Positions 33,402-45,858 of a stretch of 64,000 nt of DNA are shown one piece after another. The stretch is from NCBI RefSeq assembly GCF_963678635.1, contig NC_087067.1, positions 31,718,401 to 31,782,400 on the forward strand. Reading direction: 5' to 3'. Position 1 is the stretch's first letter; each line of letters opens with the position of its first letter. This stretch comes from Symsagittifera roscoffensis (Eukaryota > Xenacoelomorpha > Acoela > Convolutidae). The notes beneath the pieces were generated by a model that was given only the letters and a program-made list of their open reading frames with translations, ran no database searches and was not told where the DNA came from. The position numbers and the translations under genes are program-made.

Positions 33402-34290
33402 CAATGAATCCATACCTTATGGGTGGATCATCAATAACATCAAACAAACCATTAATGGTATTCACAGGAACAGACCCTGAATATTCTGTAGAAGATTATT
33501 TAAATGCAGTAACAGCAAATTTAATTTTAAATATAGGACCTGAACCAATTAATACGCCACTACTCAAAATTGGATACATCGACGCACAGCGTTGATACAG
33601 ACAACCCTAGACGGCGCAGCCCAAAAATGGTTTTCAGTATTGCCTATAGAAATAAAATCAAATTGGAAGAGATTTACACAAGAATTTTCAAAAATGTTTG
33701 ACTCCGAAAGAAACAAACAACAGCAAAGAGTTTTATGTAATGAAATTCGCAGATTACCAAATGAAATCATCAAACAATTAGCAGTACGTATTGAAACACT
33801 AGTTCGAAAAGCATACTCACTAAATACACACGACTACAAAAACACAAAAATGACAGAAATCTTAATGATGACCTTAACACCTCAATTAAGGAAAATAGCA
33901 ATAAAAAAGAGAGCATCCCATCCCTCCTCAATTCGAGAGCCCGATTTAGATTTTCGAAAACTAGTAGACAAACTAGAGCAAGCAGAAATCACAATGAAAC
34001 TTGAAGAAACAGAAAATCTGAAATTACAATATGTTAACCGAATTGAAACAAATACCACAAATATCAACAATATACAGGAATCAGATACAGACCTCGTTGA
34101 AAAAATCACTGAAATACTCAATATTTATGAAAAACACCCAAACTTTAAAGGCAAACCATCTTCAAAAAATGGTGTAATTATTGCCGACGATACGGACATA
34201 GTTTTTCTGAATGTAGACAAAAACAACAAGACAATCAAAACAAACCTCAAAAATATAAGGAACCAAATAAATCATTCTATCAGTACATGA
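33398..34290 (+). pseudogene. gag capsid-like ORF, one frameshift
   Basis: The ATG at 33398 overlaps the previous stop as ATGA. The start carries the Ty3-type capsid opening 'VFTGTDPEYSVEDYLNAV', a form of the F-x-G-x-x-P...ED pattern. A frameshift near 33560-33592 moves the reading to the frame ending at 34290. After it come 'AAQKWFSVLP' and 'WKRFTQEFSKMF', the W...W..F...F pattern of retrotransposon Gag, then a helical Lys/Glu-rich tail with 'LVDKLEQAEITMKLEE'. No CCHC zinc knuckle is present. The capsid assigns this to the retrotransposon Gag family. It ends in the ATGA that starts pol. Confidence 0.75.
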
Positions 34291-37200
34291 AAAAAGATCA
34301 AAATCTACCAAACAAAAATGTATATAGCAACAACAGTTCAGGAAAACCACTACCGAACAATACCAACTACACGAGAAATCAATCACCGTATAACTCAAGT
34401 TATAGAGGAAGATCACCAGAACGAAGAAATACACAAAATTCATCACAAAATCATTACAATAGACCAAATAGTCGAAATAACTACTCCAGATCAAATTCAA
34501 ATACAACACAATTTGTTTCTAGATCTAATTCCCAATCAAGAAATAATTACTATCCAAACAATCAATCACGAAACTCATCATACAATAGAAATAGAAACTA
34601 CTCCAATAATCGGAATAGAAGTTATTCAAACAACCGAAACCAGAATTACCCGAACAATCGATCAAGGAATAACTCATATAATAGATCAAACTATAACAGA
34701 CCAAACAATAATTATCGAAACAGATCACGAAATAATTCACAAAATCGACATTCAAGTTATAATAATCGTTATAGAAATTATTCCCAATCACCACACAGGA
34801 ATAGTAACCATTATAATAATTCTAACAATCGCCACAGAAGTAGTACACCTAAACATCAAAGAAATATTAATCAAGTACAATCAAACCCAGAAACGACATC
34901 AGACCCCCCAGGTATTGATGACACAGGAAATAACGAACTACAACTAAATCAAATAAACTGTGAATCATCAGATTCAGAAAGTGATACAGAAAACACTACC
35001 TCCATAAATATGATAGCAATCGAGAATGACTACGAACCTATTATATATGAACAACCTTTTTCATCACATCTATACGAAAATCAATTAGAACTCCTTCACA
35101 ATTATTATATTGAACCCATCCATTCCACACAAACAACACAAGAAACTAACGAAATCAACACTACAAATCAATCCAATGAAAATAATAAAACAAAATGCTT
35201 GAATACGAATCACATCTATCAAAATATACAAAAAGAACAACCCAAAGAAAAAATTTGGACAATACCATTTCTTTTAGAAAGTCCAAGAAGCAAAGAATTT
35301 CAACCACCAGATCTTGAAATTGATTTTTTAATTGATTCAGGAGCAGAATCAAACATAATAAACATTCCCACATGGAATGAGATAAAATCACTACACCCAA
35401 AGCTAACGCCCCTTGAAACATCCAGTAAACTAGCAACAGCACAAGGATCAACATTAGTAAACTATGGAAAAATTCAATTATTTCTTCTCCCCACAAGAAC
35501 AATAGAACAAAATAAAATTTTAAATAAACCATTTAAACAAATATTCCATATCACTGATTTTAAACACAATATCATTGGAATACCATTTATCTCTAAATAT
35601 ATACCAACAATCAACATTTTGAATAGTAAAATACTAATCAAAGATAAATACACAAAAACAAAAGACACATCCCTAACATTTTTTCAAAGATTAAATAAAC
35701 AACCACCATTCTTTTCAAAATTTTATCCGATATATAATCAACAAAGAAAACACCTGAAACCACTATCAGGAAACATATATAATTTTTCAATAAAACAAGT
35801 TCACCAATATGATAAAAAACAAAACAAACAACAACTCTATATGCCAGATTTTGAATTCAAACCTATCCATAAGTTTTTCAAAATCACAATTTCATCCATA
35901 AAATATCTGAAAAACTCGAATTCAGATATTATTTCTCTAGATGTATACAACAATACACCCTATCAAGTAACATTACCTTTAGGACTTTTAGGCTATTGCG
36001 AAACCAACGCTACGATATCACCAATACATGAAAAAGCATAGCGCGTAGATAATATACTCCAATTATTAGATATTTGTCAATCTACAATTCTTAATGAAGA
36101 ATTATCTATAAATAATATAATAAGTAATGAAAAAAGAAATACAGATTATTTCACAAAAACTCCATATTTCAAACCTACATTCAACATAAGTAACTACACA
36201 GAGACTCAACAGAAGTTTTTAACAATGTTTAACTTTCAACATTCACAAATAACACAAGACGAATTTGATAAATTAGCCAAACAGCTAATAAAATATTCAT
36301 CAGTCTATGCAACATCTAAATTTGATGTTGGTAAAATCAGTTCATCACTACATCTCCCATTAAAACCTGACGCAGTTTTCAAAAAACAAAGAGCAAGTAA
36401 AGTACCAATTCATTTACACGATAAAGTGAACAGATTACCTGACGAGTAAAATTCTTAGGACATAATATAGAAAGAAAAACAATCACCCCATTAAAATCAC
36501 GCAGTGATGCTATTCAAAAACTCCAACCACCAACAAACAAAAAGAAAATCCAAGAATTCCTTGGAATGTTAAATTTTTTAAGTAAATATGTCTATAAAAT
36601 GCAATTATACCTAAGACCATTTTATACTTAGACAACAAAATAATTTTGAATGGAACACAGAACATCAAGCACGATTTGAAGAAATTAAAAAACTCCTAAC
36701 TGAACAAATTTCGAATACAACTCCAGATCCTAATCAACCATTCTATGCAATGTGCGATGCTTCGAATTTTGGCATCGGCGCAGCATTATTACAATCACAC
36801 AATGGCACAAACAAAATGAATCTTATATCAGCAAATTCTCGATTATTCACTCAAGCAGAGCTACGACTCTCAACTCTAATGAGAGAGTGTACAGCTATAA
36901 TATATACACTAACAGAATATGAATTTCTGATACTTGGATCAAAACATCCAACAGTTCTTTTCACAGATCACAAACCAATCATCTTTCTCTTTACACAAAA
37001 ATCTAATCCAAATCACCGAGTTTATAGATTTCAACTAATTCTAATGAAATTCCCAAACTTACATATAGTGTGGACAGCAGGAAAAAATCTTGCATTACCA
37101 GACACATTAAGTCGAAATACACCACCTGAATTACTTACACGTAAAACTACAGTTGAAATACCTAAAAAAATAAAATTCTACCTTGCAGAAAACGAAACAT

Positions 37201-39306
37201 CACCCCGACTAGAATGCAAATATGCAGTAAAAACTGACGTTGAACAATCACAGATAAACAATCTACAACACTTCTCACTCTATTTAGATTGCCAAATTAA
37301 TCACTACGAAGTTGATCTACTTGGAACATCAACTTTCAAACCAATTCCATACTCACAGTGGATAAAAAATAACACCCAACAAAAAAGAGTAAAACAACAC
37401 TCGCATAAAAAAGACCTTTTTCCATTAATTGAAAAAGAAAACCTAACTGATAAAATAAATTTATCAGGACCACAAACAAACGATTTAAAATACACAATAA
37501 ATCAAGTATTTGACCTCCATGACCCACTTGATACAATTCCTTTATCTAAATTGGAAATAGAAAACATTTTTCTCCCCCCAACAGATAAAATTACAATTAA
37601 TACTTTGAAACAATATCAAAATCTTGACCCAGTAATTAGACAACTAAAATCATGGCACAAATATAAAACTAAACCCGTCAAGGCAGATACAACTATTCTA
37701 GGAAATAAAACACTCCTCCGATATTTTCGAAAATTCAATAATACAACAATTAACGAAAACACAGACCTTCTAGAATACAAATTAAATGAATCAACAGTTC
37801 CCTGTCTCCCTCTAAGTATGATTCTTATAGCTTTTAATATTTCTTATACACAAAACATTAAAGGACACTCTGGATCAGAGAAAACATATTCAAATTTCAT
37901 ACAAAACTTTTATTTTCCAAATGCACCAATTTGGATAAAAGTACTATGCAATGATTGTATAGTATGTCAGCTAAATAAACCTTATCCAAATCAAAAACAA
38001 ATAGCACAAAAACAAGATTTTAAAGGACAAAGTTTGTACTTTAACCACCGTATTTCATTTGATACAAAAGGACCAATTTCACCCTCATCCGAAGGAAACT
38101 CCTACATTATGGTAATTGTTGACGCGTTTACACATTATGTAGCACTTAACCCAGTACCACATTGTAACGCTTATTACGCTTACACAACACTCTATGAACA
38201 CTGGATAGCCAAATTCGGACTACCAGAAATTTTAGTTACAGACAACGGTACAGAATTCATAAATAACGAAATCATCACATTATGTCATTTATATAACATC
38301 AAACACAAACCACGTACATCTCATGCACCTTGGACAAACGGCTTAGTCGAAGGTATGAAATGGAAATGACACAAGATATACCGAATGGTCAGCAGATGTA
38401 AAACTGTTTCCCTTAGCATACAATTCACAAATCACGACAACTCTAGGAATGTCACCATATGAAATGGTTTTTAATCAAAAGCCACGCAAACCGATTATGT
38501 TTACAGCAAACTCTCATAAAAATGCACAAAGTTATTGTCAACCGAATAAAGAATCAATTTGTTACAACTTACCTTTACATACACACGATGAAGATCATTT
38601 TCATCACCCACAAGTTCTTAAATTAGCCTCCGGTACACACACCGAATGGATTCTAAACAGAGATAAAAAACACAATGAAATTTACCAAAAAGTAACAAAA
38701 AAATTGTTACAAAGACAAAACATTAATGAACAAATAAATTCACGCTTTACACCAGCCTCCGATTTAAAAATTGGAACATTTGTTTTAATACCTAATTTTA
38801 ACACTCAAAAAGGAATCTCTAAAAAACTACAACCCCTTCGTAAAGGACCATACCAAATAATTGCCAAACCCACTGATGTCACATATAAAATTACCGACTC
38901 AGACAAAAAAGAAATTGTTCAACACCGAAACAACCTATTACCTTATTACCCAAAAGAGTACGCACTACGCGAACTAACTCAATTATATTCTTTCACAGGT
39001 TTAAAAGTTATTCAAAATTATCCACATACGGAAAATAAAACAAAGGAACAACATGACATTCATCTCGAAAACCAAAATAAAAAATCAACTACAACAAAAA
39101 ACAATACAAAAAAGCTAGATCAAAATACACCACAAAAAGAAAGAAAAAATAGAAAAATGATAGAAAAAATAATACCTCAAGAACAAATTGACAAATCAGA
39201 ACATAGAAAGTCATCACGACTTAGAAATCAACCACGTAAAAACTATAAAACGTTCATCCCACAATCTAAAATATTAAAGAAAGTCGAATTTCAAAAACAG
39301 CTTTAA
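34287..39306 (+). pseudogene. pol: NC-like region, protease, RT remnant, RNase H, integrase
   Basis: It starts at ATG 34287 in an ATGA overlap. Residues 1-210 are Arg/Asn/Ser/Tyr repeats ('YSNNRNRSYSNNRNQNYP'), taking the place of zinc knuckles. Protease: 'FLIDSGAESNII' at about residue 347 and 'NIIGIPFISKY' further on. A TAG at 36039-36041 interrupts the frame. RT: only the lead-in ('PLKPDAVFKKQRASKVPIHL') and the thumb side ('KFLGHNIE', 'EFLGMLNFLSKY') remain, joined at about 36445. The fingers and palm with the YxDD site are deleted. RNase H: 'CDASNFGIGAALLQ' (36753), 'MRECTAIIY', 'TDHKPII'. Integrase: 'GHSGSEKTY' and CxxC for the zinc site, 'SFDTKGP', 'TDNGTEF' and 'NGLVEG' for the D,D,E triad, a gap and frameshift near 38365, then the GPY/F motif 'LRKGPYQII' and a Lys-rich tail. 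It is non-functional. Confidence 0.85.
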
Positions 39307-39897
39307 TTTCATATTTAATAATCTTTGCAACTCTGAAATATTTTGAACTTTCATTTTTCAAAATAACATGCTGACAAATACGCAACGATTCTAGTTCATA
39401 TTTAGCCAATAGGATTCATCCAATCCGTCACCTTCTCTAACTCTAACACAGATCAACTAGACGAACGATATTAAACTCCAGGCATATCTATAACTATAAC
39501 TTTGCGACCTCCAGGTCAAAAATAAGCAAACCACTCCAACTTGACAACTAAAATAAATATCACCATAAAATCATAACCCTCCCTTATCTAATAAACCAAA
39601 GATCAACAATATTTCCCCAACTCAGACCTCAAATACCCCCAACAAATATGTTAAATTAGCCTAAAGTAAAAGAACGACAATTTTAATTAGCCTAAAGTAT
39701 AAAAATCTCAAAAATACCCCTGATCATTTGACAAATGAAAATAAAGACAAAGAAGACCTCCCGATCACCATAAAATTTGCCCCCAACAATTTTTCACAAA
39801 ACTCGACCCACTTGTCAAAAAACCAATAAATAATTCGACCACACTTGAAAATTGCCTCAAACAACAAAAAATATTCGATCGAGAAGCCATTTCTTAA
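39307..39897 (+). other. Non-coding spacer between pol and the membrane ORFs
   Basis: About 590 bp with no long frame in the sense direction. It is C- and A-rich, with words such as TTAGCCTAAAGTA repeated at 39656 and 39688. It may hold a subgenomic or splice signal for the downstream ORFs; none is certain. Confidence 0.4.
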
Positions 39898-40128
39898 ATG
39901 CTCTTCTCTCGACCAGTTACCATAATTCTAAACATTCTCGCAAACTTTTTCACAATATTTAAACCTTTCATCATATTTCTTTTTGATACCTTTGAATCTT
40001 TTCTAATAATCTTAATCATTTTTTGCAATATTTTTTTAATTTTCTATTCTAAATTTGAACTATACCTCCAGCTTTCAAAAGCTATTGACTATATCCACAG
40101 GTACGATTCACAAAACTTATCTAAATGA
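39898..40128 (+). CDS. Small membrane ORF 1 (76 aa) of the giant element
   Basis: ATG at 39898. The product is dominated by two hydrophobic stretches, about residues 6-30 ('VTIILNILANFFTIFKPFII') and 33-53 ('FESFLIILIIFCNIFLIF'), followed by a short polar tail. It has the form of a viroporin-like or small envelope-associated protein. I know of no Ty3/gypsy homologue. The stop overlaps the next ATG in the string ATGA (40125-40128). It is intact, which is notable in a decayed element. Confidence 0.6.
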   Translation: MLFSRPVTIILNILANFFTIFKPFIIFLFDTFESFLIILIIFCNIFLIFYSKFELYLQLSKAIDYIHRYDSQNLSK

Positions 40129-40313
40129 TACGAACCATTTTTAGTAGAACAGATATTTTTTTACTATTTGTAATTTTTATAACATTTCTATCATCCCTCA
40201 TCTTGACAATATGCAAATGTATAGAGAAAGCAATTATCACATTCGCCCTAGCAACAATCCTCCTAATACTTTTTCTAGAAGAATACTACAATAAACATAA
40301 ATTTTTCCACTAA
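40125..40313 (+). CDS. Small membrane ORF 2 (62 aa) of the giant element
   Basis: It starts inside the stop of the previous ORF (ATGA). Two hydrophobic segments are visible, about residues 11-28 ('IFLLFVIFITFLSSLILT') and 36-50 ('AIITFALATILLILFL'), separated by a short Cys/Lys loop, with a charged end. With the preceding ORF it makes a two-gene membrane cassette between pol and env. The function is unknown. Confidence 0.6.
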   Translation: MIRTIFSRTDIFLLFVIFITFLSSLILTICKCIEKAIITFALATILLILFLEEYYNKHKFFH

Positions 40314-40317
40314 AAGA

Positions 40318-41456
40318 ATAGATCAAAAACCATCAAAAATTGCTAACCAACATTCACATAGTCAGTCTTCACCGACATCATCCCAGGAAAACCCGACACC
40401 ACTTTCAACTACCCAAAACCCCCAAACATCTACACGAATTTCTTTTCAAGATAACCCATATACCTTTGAAGAACGACACGCTCGCTTATCAGAACCACTA
40501 GAACCAGTTCAACGACAAGCACCTCTAAGCGAACCAACATATAACTTATACCCAACACTACCACAAGAATTAAGTAGAATAAAAGAAATCCTAGTCAAAA
40601 CCAAAATACAGTCGAAATAAATAGACAAATTATACACCCTCGACGAAACAGAAATTTTCAAACTCCCCGAGTTAATTTTGATATACCTCAATCCCCATCA
40701 CAAAGTACACCAGAAAACCCCATTGGTATATTACCAGAAACCCCTACGCTTCTTTCACAACGTAGCACCTCAAGCCTACCATCAGATTACTTAGGTTCAA
40801 CACCAACATCTGAACAAGTACGTGAAAATCCCTTTAACCCTACAAACCAAACATCACGACTACCATACTGGACAACACATTCATTCACACAAGGTGAACC
40901 AAATTTAATCAATGACCCAATAGACATTTCTACGGATACAACAACATCCTCATCACTACCAGAAACAGTATCACTACCATCAACACCATCAATAAGCCAG
41001 ATTTCACCACCACCTTTTAACTTAAATTTCCCCAATAACCTCGACGCTAGATATCGAGAACAATCATCAACAAATATTCCTTTAAGACTAGACTGGAATA
41101 CATTCACAGCACCTCCACCATTATTTGGACAACACCTAGAAAGTAACCGACTCCACAGTTGGGCACTAAATAGACTACAATATAGACAAGACATTCACGA
41201 AGACATTCGTGCTCATAACATCCAAATACTCCAACAAAATAGTCTACAATTAAAATTTGAAATCACGGTTAAATTAAACAACATTACTCAACATTCCTAT
41301 CCATTAAATCCACCAAATATAACAGCTCAATCCCTACCACCACCGTTTATAAGAACTGAAGTGATATACAAATACGACAGATATACCAAAAAGACAATTG
41401 GTTACATCACATTTTACAACCCATACTCAGGATTGTCATACACATGTATATTCTAA
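40318..41456 (+). pseudogene. Pro/Ser/Thr-rich ORF with a C-terminal domain, broken
   Basis: The frame is open from just after the membrane ORFs, but it has no ATG: ATA at 40318 stands where a start would be expected. It runs to a TAA at 40618 and resumes in a neighbouring frame to the TAA at 41454-41456, so at least one indel is present. The first two thirds are Pro/Ser/Thr/Gln-rich and disordered. The last 110 residues look folded ('RLDWNTFTAPPPLFGQ', 'IRTEVIYKYDRYTKKTIGY'). The layout resembles that of the ORF at 44042-45858. It overlaps the Env-like ATG by 13 bp. The product is unrecognised. Confidence 0.5.
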
Positions 41457-44045
41457 AAATTTTAATTTTTCTCCAACTCCTTTTTCTAATAACCTCAAAT
41501 GAAAACATAAACCCTTCCCCCCGCAAAGATTTATTAGTAACACATTACGATTGTGAAGAAAACGAACAAAAAACATTACACAAATACGCAATAAATCAAG
41601 TATCACAATGCGAAACAGAACCACAAGCCATAGAAACAACAAATGTAATAGCGACACTTTATTCAAAACCCGAGCAACAACAGTTATAGGATATAAATTC
41701 ACAGCAACATTTTCTGAAAAGAAAGTACATTGTTCACAAGTCTCAAATGGAAATAAAAACCGACTTGACCACGAATCATTCTACCAGAGTAATATCGAAC
41801 GACTTTAACATCTCAATCCCGAAGAGTGTAAAAACGAGTTACTAAAACTCAATATCACAAGAAATAAAAACACAGATAAAAAATAAGTATATTTCCAAGT
41901 TTTTTCAGATTCTGTACATCAAGCAGAACTTGAAAGATATCAAGGACATATAAAATTAGATGAAAAATACCCATACAACGGCGCACACGGAAGATTAACT
42001 TATGATATACACGATAAACACTGGATACCACACATTGGTATAAATGACCCATCAAACTGCAAAGCAGACACAAAAAATAAAGGATATCAAGAAATCATGT
42101 TTTTCGATTGGAAAATACAACTCGAAAAAATACAACTCACACGCGATTTATCTGACAACACCATGATCTATCAAGGAATTAGATTACCTTGTAAAAACGA
42201 TCAAGGCTATTGTGACCCTACAACACGAACACAAGCAACAATTGTTTGGTTCCCTGAAGACACATGTACAACATTTCAAGTAGCAAAAATACACGCTCGT
42301 ATGATAAAATTTTACGAAAAATATTTCATACAATCAATTCCATATGAACAAGTCCATCCATCACGACGACAAAGTTCTAATTTTAGAAACATACACAATA
42401 TAGAAAATAAATTGACGCGTTTTCAAATATATCAAGAAACAGAACTTGCATGTAAATACAGAAATCCACTTCACGAAACACAATACTCCGAGATATTAGT
42501 TGAATACGAACAAGGATTCGACATGACCACTGGAAAAGTAAAAATCGACCCATACGCCACAGGTCACCCTATAAACGAAGGAACATCATATATACCAGTT
42601 GATTTTCAAAAGAGTAAAAATTGATTTTCTAAAGCCCCATAACACTAGAAGCACACGTCTACAAGAACTATCACTAATGAATAGTACATATTTCGGTAAC
42701 ATCCACTATGATATTCACCTAGATATGAAATTAGACTACACAATTAGCCGAATTTTTCAAGAAATGTCACTATCTGAATTAGAAACACTTCACCAGCTAT
42801 GCGAATTAGAAAGGACACAAATCCTACAATCACTTGCACTAGCAGTATTAAAAATACCCTACGCAGGATATTTACTATCAGGAAATAGATCAAATTTTTT
42901 AGATTATGAAGGAAACATTTTATGGTTTTATACCTGTACCAAAAAAGTATCACCACTATATGTTTTTGAAGATAAACGATGCTATAAAAGAATCCCTATC
43001 TTTTATAAGAATAAAGTACACTTCGTTGACACACTTTAAAGACGAACCTATTTCTGGGATACCGCAGTCCCATGTGGATCAGAAAATAGCCACAATGTAG
43101 TTCAACTGAACCCTGATGGAGATTAATATTATCTTCTTACTCCATATCCCACATTAATGCAATCACTCAAAAAATTTTTCACCTGAAAGCATTAGAGCTA
43201 TTGTTCGAAACCCAAATATTGACTTACAATCAATTGGAATATATTCAAAATCCGATATACAACATCACATTAGAACACAACAATTCCAAGAATTATTAAC
43301 ACAAATGGACACAATACAAAGACAATCAATTGACCAAAACTTACGCAAACTCGCCGAAACAGCAGGATTTGCAGATATTTATACACAAGACTATAGCGGA
43401 TATTTTAAAGACATTAAAGACTATATATATCTAAACGGTGAAAAATACCGACCACAAGTTATTTCACCTATAAATATTTTTAGCTTTGTTACACTAAAAA
43501 ATGAAATTCTCGATTTTCTAGGATGGCCCTACTACATCTTAGAAAAATTGACTATTTTATACGCAATGTTTAACTTTATAGGATTTCTTTTTTCGCTTTT
43601 AAAAGGAATCTATAATACATGCGCTATACACACACAAGTAAATAGACAAGCAAGTGTAGCACGCATACTATTTGCAGGATTTTTTGGAATTTTTTCATCA
43701 TCAATAAACAAAATTCTTTTAGACGCACAAATAAAAGAATACAACACAAAAATAGCAACAAGACAGAACACATACGACGAAGAACATAACAATGTAGACA
43801 TTACGCCTACAGCACCACAGTTACCACCACTACCACATAACCATCCATTATCACTAGTCCCACGAAATTTTCGAAACTTAGCAATAACACATAACCCAAA
43901 TTTTAGACCAACCATATCACAAAGTCCCATCCAACATATAATGACACGCCACTCACAAGATGAAAATACTTATGAACAAATTATAGAACAACCCCATACC
44001 ACCGCTTTTCAGTCTCAAAATAATAATTTTTTTAGCCCACGATGA
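41444..44045 (+). pseudogene. Env-like membrane glycoprotein ORF, heavily broken
   Basis: The ATG at 41444 opens a typical signal peptide (hydrophobic residues 2-17) and then a Cys-containing ectodomain. The reading needs several frame changes (near 41670, 41810, 42090, 42610 and 43040-43300) and crosses stops, so the gene is dead. Short recognisable patches include 'IRLPCKNDQGYC' and 'TIVWFPEDTC' around 42180-42270. Near the end (about 43550-43730) are two hydrophobic segments separated by a short loop, followed by a Pro-rich tail. Position after pol, signal peptide, cysteines and C-terminal membrane anchor make it an envelope candidate. I cannot name the glycoprotein class. It ends in the ATGA at 44042. 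Confidence 0.65.
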
Positions 44046-45858
44046 GCCGACAACTTGGATCCCTACACCGCTCAAATTCACACCCAACCAACCTCAACAC
44101 TCCAATTACAATAATTCCACTTTTTGCCTTCCCACCACCCGATTTCCCAACCAATAATATAACATCAGGCATGAATTCAGACACTAATTCACACATCTCA
44201 GTTTTATACTCCATCTCACAACTCAATAACCCAGATATTGAAACCCCTGACGAATTTGCAGACTCTGAACCATCTCCATCCAATAATTTTCAAACCAATC
44301 CCTCAGTTTTTTCGAAACCCCCTTTTCAACCAATCCCACCATATAACCCGCTCCCATCCATTTCTACACCCTCCTATGCTTCACAAGTTACCCCAACCTA
44401 CTCTTCACTTCATTCAGATCGATCATCCAATTCTCCAGACACCCCCCAAATCTCCCAAGAACTAGCTAATTTTATCACCCTACAACAACAACCCTTCCAC
44501 CTTGAAAATCCCACTATAAATCAAATTTCATCCACAATAGAATCATCAAACCCACCTACCCCTACACCCTCTTCAGCTTATACCGCATCATTAGCACCAT
44601 CATCTACATCCACCGAATCATCACTTAGCACTAATAGAGCTTACCGCACTTTCAAAAGAAAATTCCCAAACCATCCATTTCCAACAAAACCAGGAACAGC
44701 ACGTGAATATATCAATCATCCAAATCACACTAACACGAAAGAATTTTTAGCAATCACCTTACCTTCATTTCCACAATATACTTTGAACACCCCTACAGAT
44801 ACTAACGATACACGTAGCTTTGTAGATGAACAAGTTTTAATGCCTACACTTCATTGGACATCATATTATCATTTTACTAACCCCCTTTGCCTACCTTTAT
44901 CTAATACTCACATCGATATAGAACGAAATCAAGATATGCTATATCGACTAACTACACCACTAACACATAGACAATTTACTTACATTGGATATAAAAAATC
45001 ACTAAAAACATACACTGCACCCCGAGCTAACGTATATACGCTAGAATATTACGATCATAATATCATCCGAACTAACCAAGACCAATTTTTAGATGATGAT
45101 CGCTTCGCTAACCCACAAATCACAGAAAAATTTTTCATCAAAACACCATATGTTTATATGTTTTCACACTCAACATATTTGATCGCAAATTCGACCACAT
45201 CATTTCTGAAGCACTAACCGACACACAAGCTTACGAAAGTTTTAAAGAAAGATTTCAATTATTTTCACTAACCTTTCATTTCCTTGCACCACATGAAAGA
45301 GATTTGCACTGCTCACATGACATTATGTTACGCACTAAACAAACCCACACATATACATATTACCGCTTTATACAAAATCACTTTGAACTACACACTCCAT
45401 CAAGACAACCACACCATCGTTTTCAATTTATTAACTCTAAATACACATCACCATTTTTTCTTAACTTCACATATTGCATCAAAGATACTAACCTTCACGG
45501 TATTCTTCGCAATTATGATCCCATAACCCAAATGTATATTTTTTGTCCCATCACAAAGACCTTCAACGCAGAAGAATCCAGACCCTTCCTTATCCCACAT
45601 GAATTTGTTCAACCTATAGAAATCCCTATATTAGAATTCATCCACAACACTAAATATAACCACAAATTATATAATCTCATCCAAAACACACCTTATGATT
45701 TTGCAGTTGGCACTGAAGAACTAAAAACCATGAAAGCACTTCAATTGCTTTGGCCACTGCTTCAAACTAAAAACATCATTCGCATATTAGCAAAGTTACC
45801 AACAAACTCCGACATAATCCACGACATCTTCCCCCAAGGTTTTTTCCCCGACGACTAA
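44042..45858 (+). pseudogene. Second Pro/Ser/Thr-rich ORF with folded C-terminal part, one frameshift
   Basis: The ATG at 44042 overlaps the Env stop as ATGA. The first 210 residues are very rich in Pro, Ser, Thr and Asn. From about residue 215 the sequence becomes more ordered ('RTFKRKFPNHPFPTKPG', 'RQFTYIGYKKSLKTYTAP'). A frameshift around 45185-45215 is needed to continue to the TAA at 45856-45858 (the last part holds 'LQLLWPLLQTKNIIRILAK'). The product is unrecognised. Two accessory ORFs of this layout flank the Env-like gene, which suggests duplication or related roles. Confidence 0.6.

Noticed and set aside
34290-34296. A AAA AAG slippery heptamer as a -1 frameshift site for pol
   Set aside because: In the capsid frame the stop codon (34288-34290) precedes the heptamer, so ribosomes would terminate before reaching it. 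The ATGA overlap explains the junction better.
34318-34947. 209-aa Ile/Thr/Glu-rich frame overlapping the pol start
   Set aside because: It is the shifted reading of the Arg/Asn-rich repeat DNA. The pol frame there is supported by the protease that follows in the same frame.
31352-45526. Minus-strand frames of 60-135 aa across the giant element
   Set aside because: The coding strand is A-rich and poor in antisense stops in places. These frames are hydrophobic Phe/Leu/Val-rich shadows of the sense genes.
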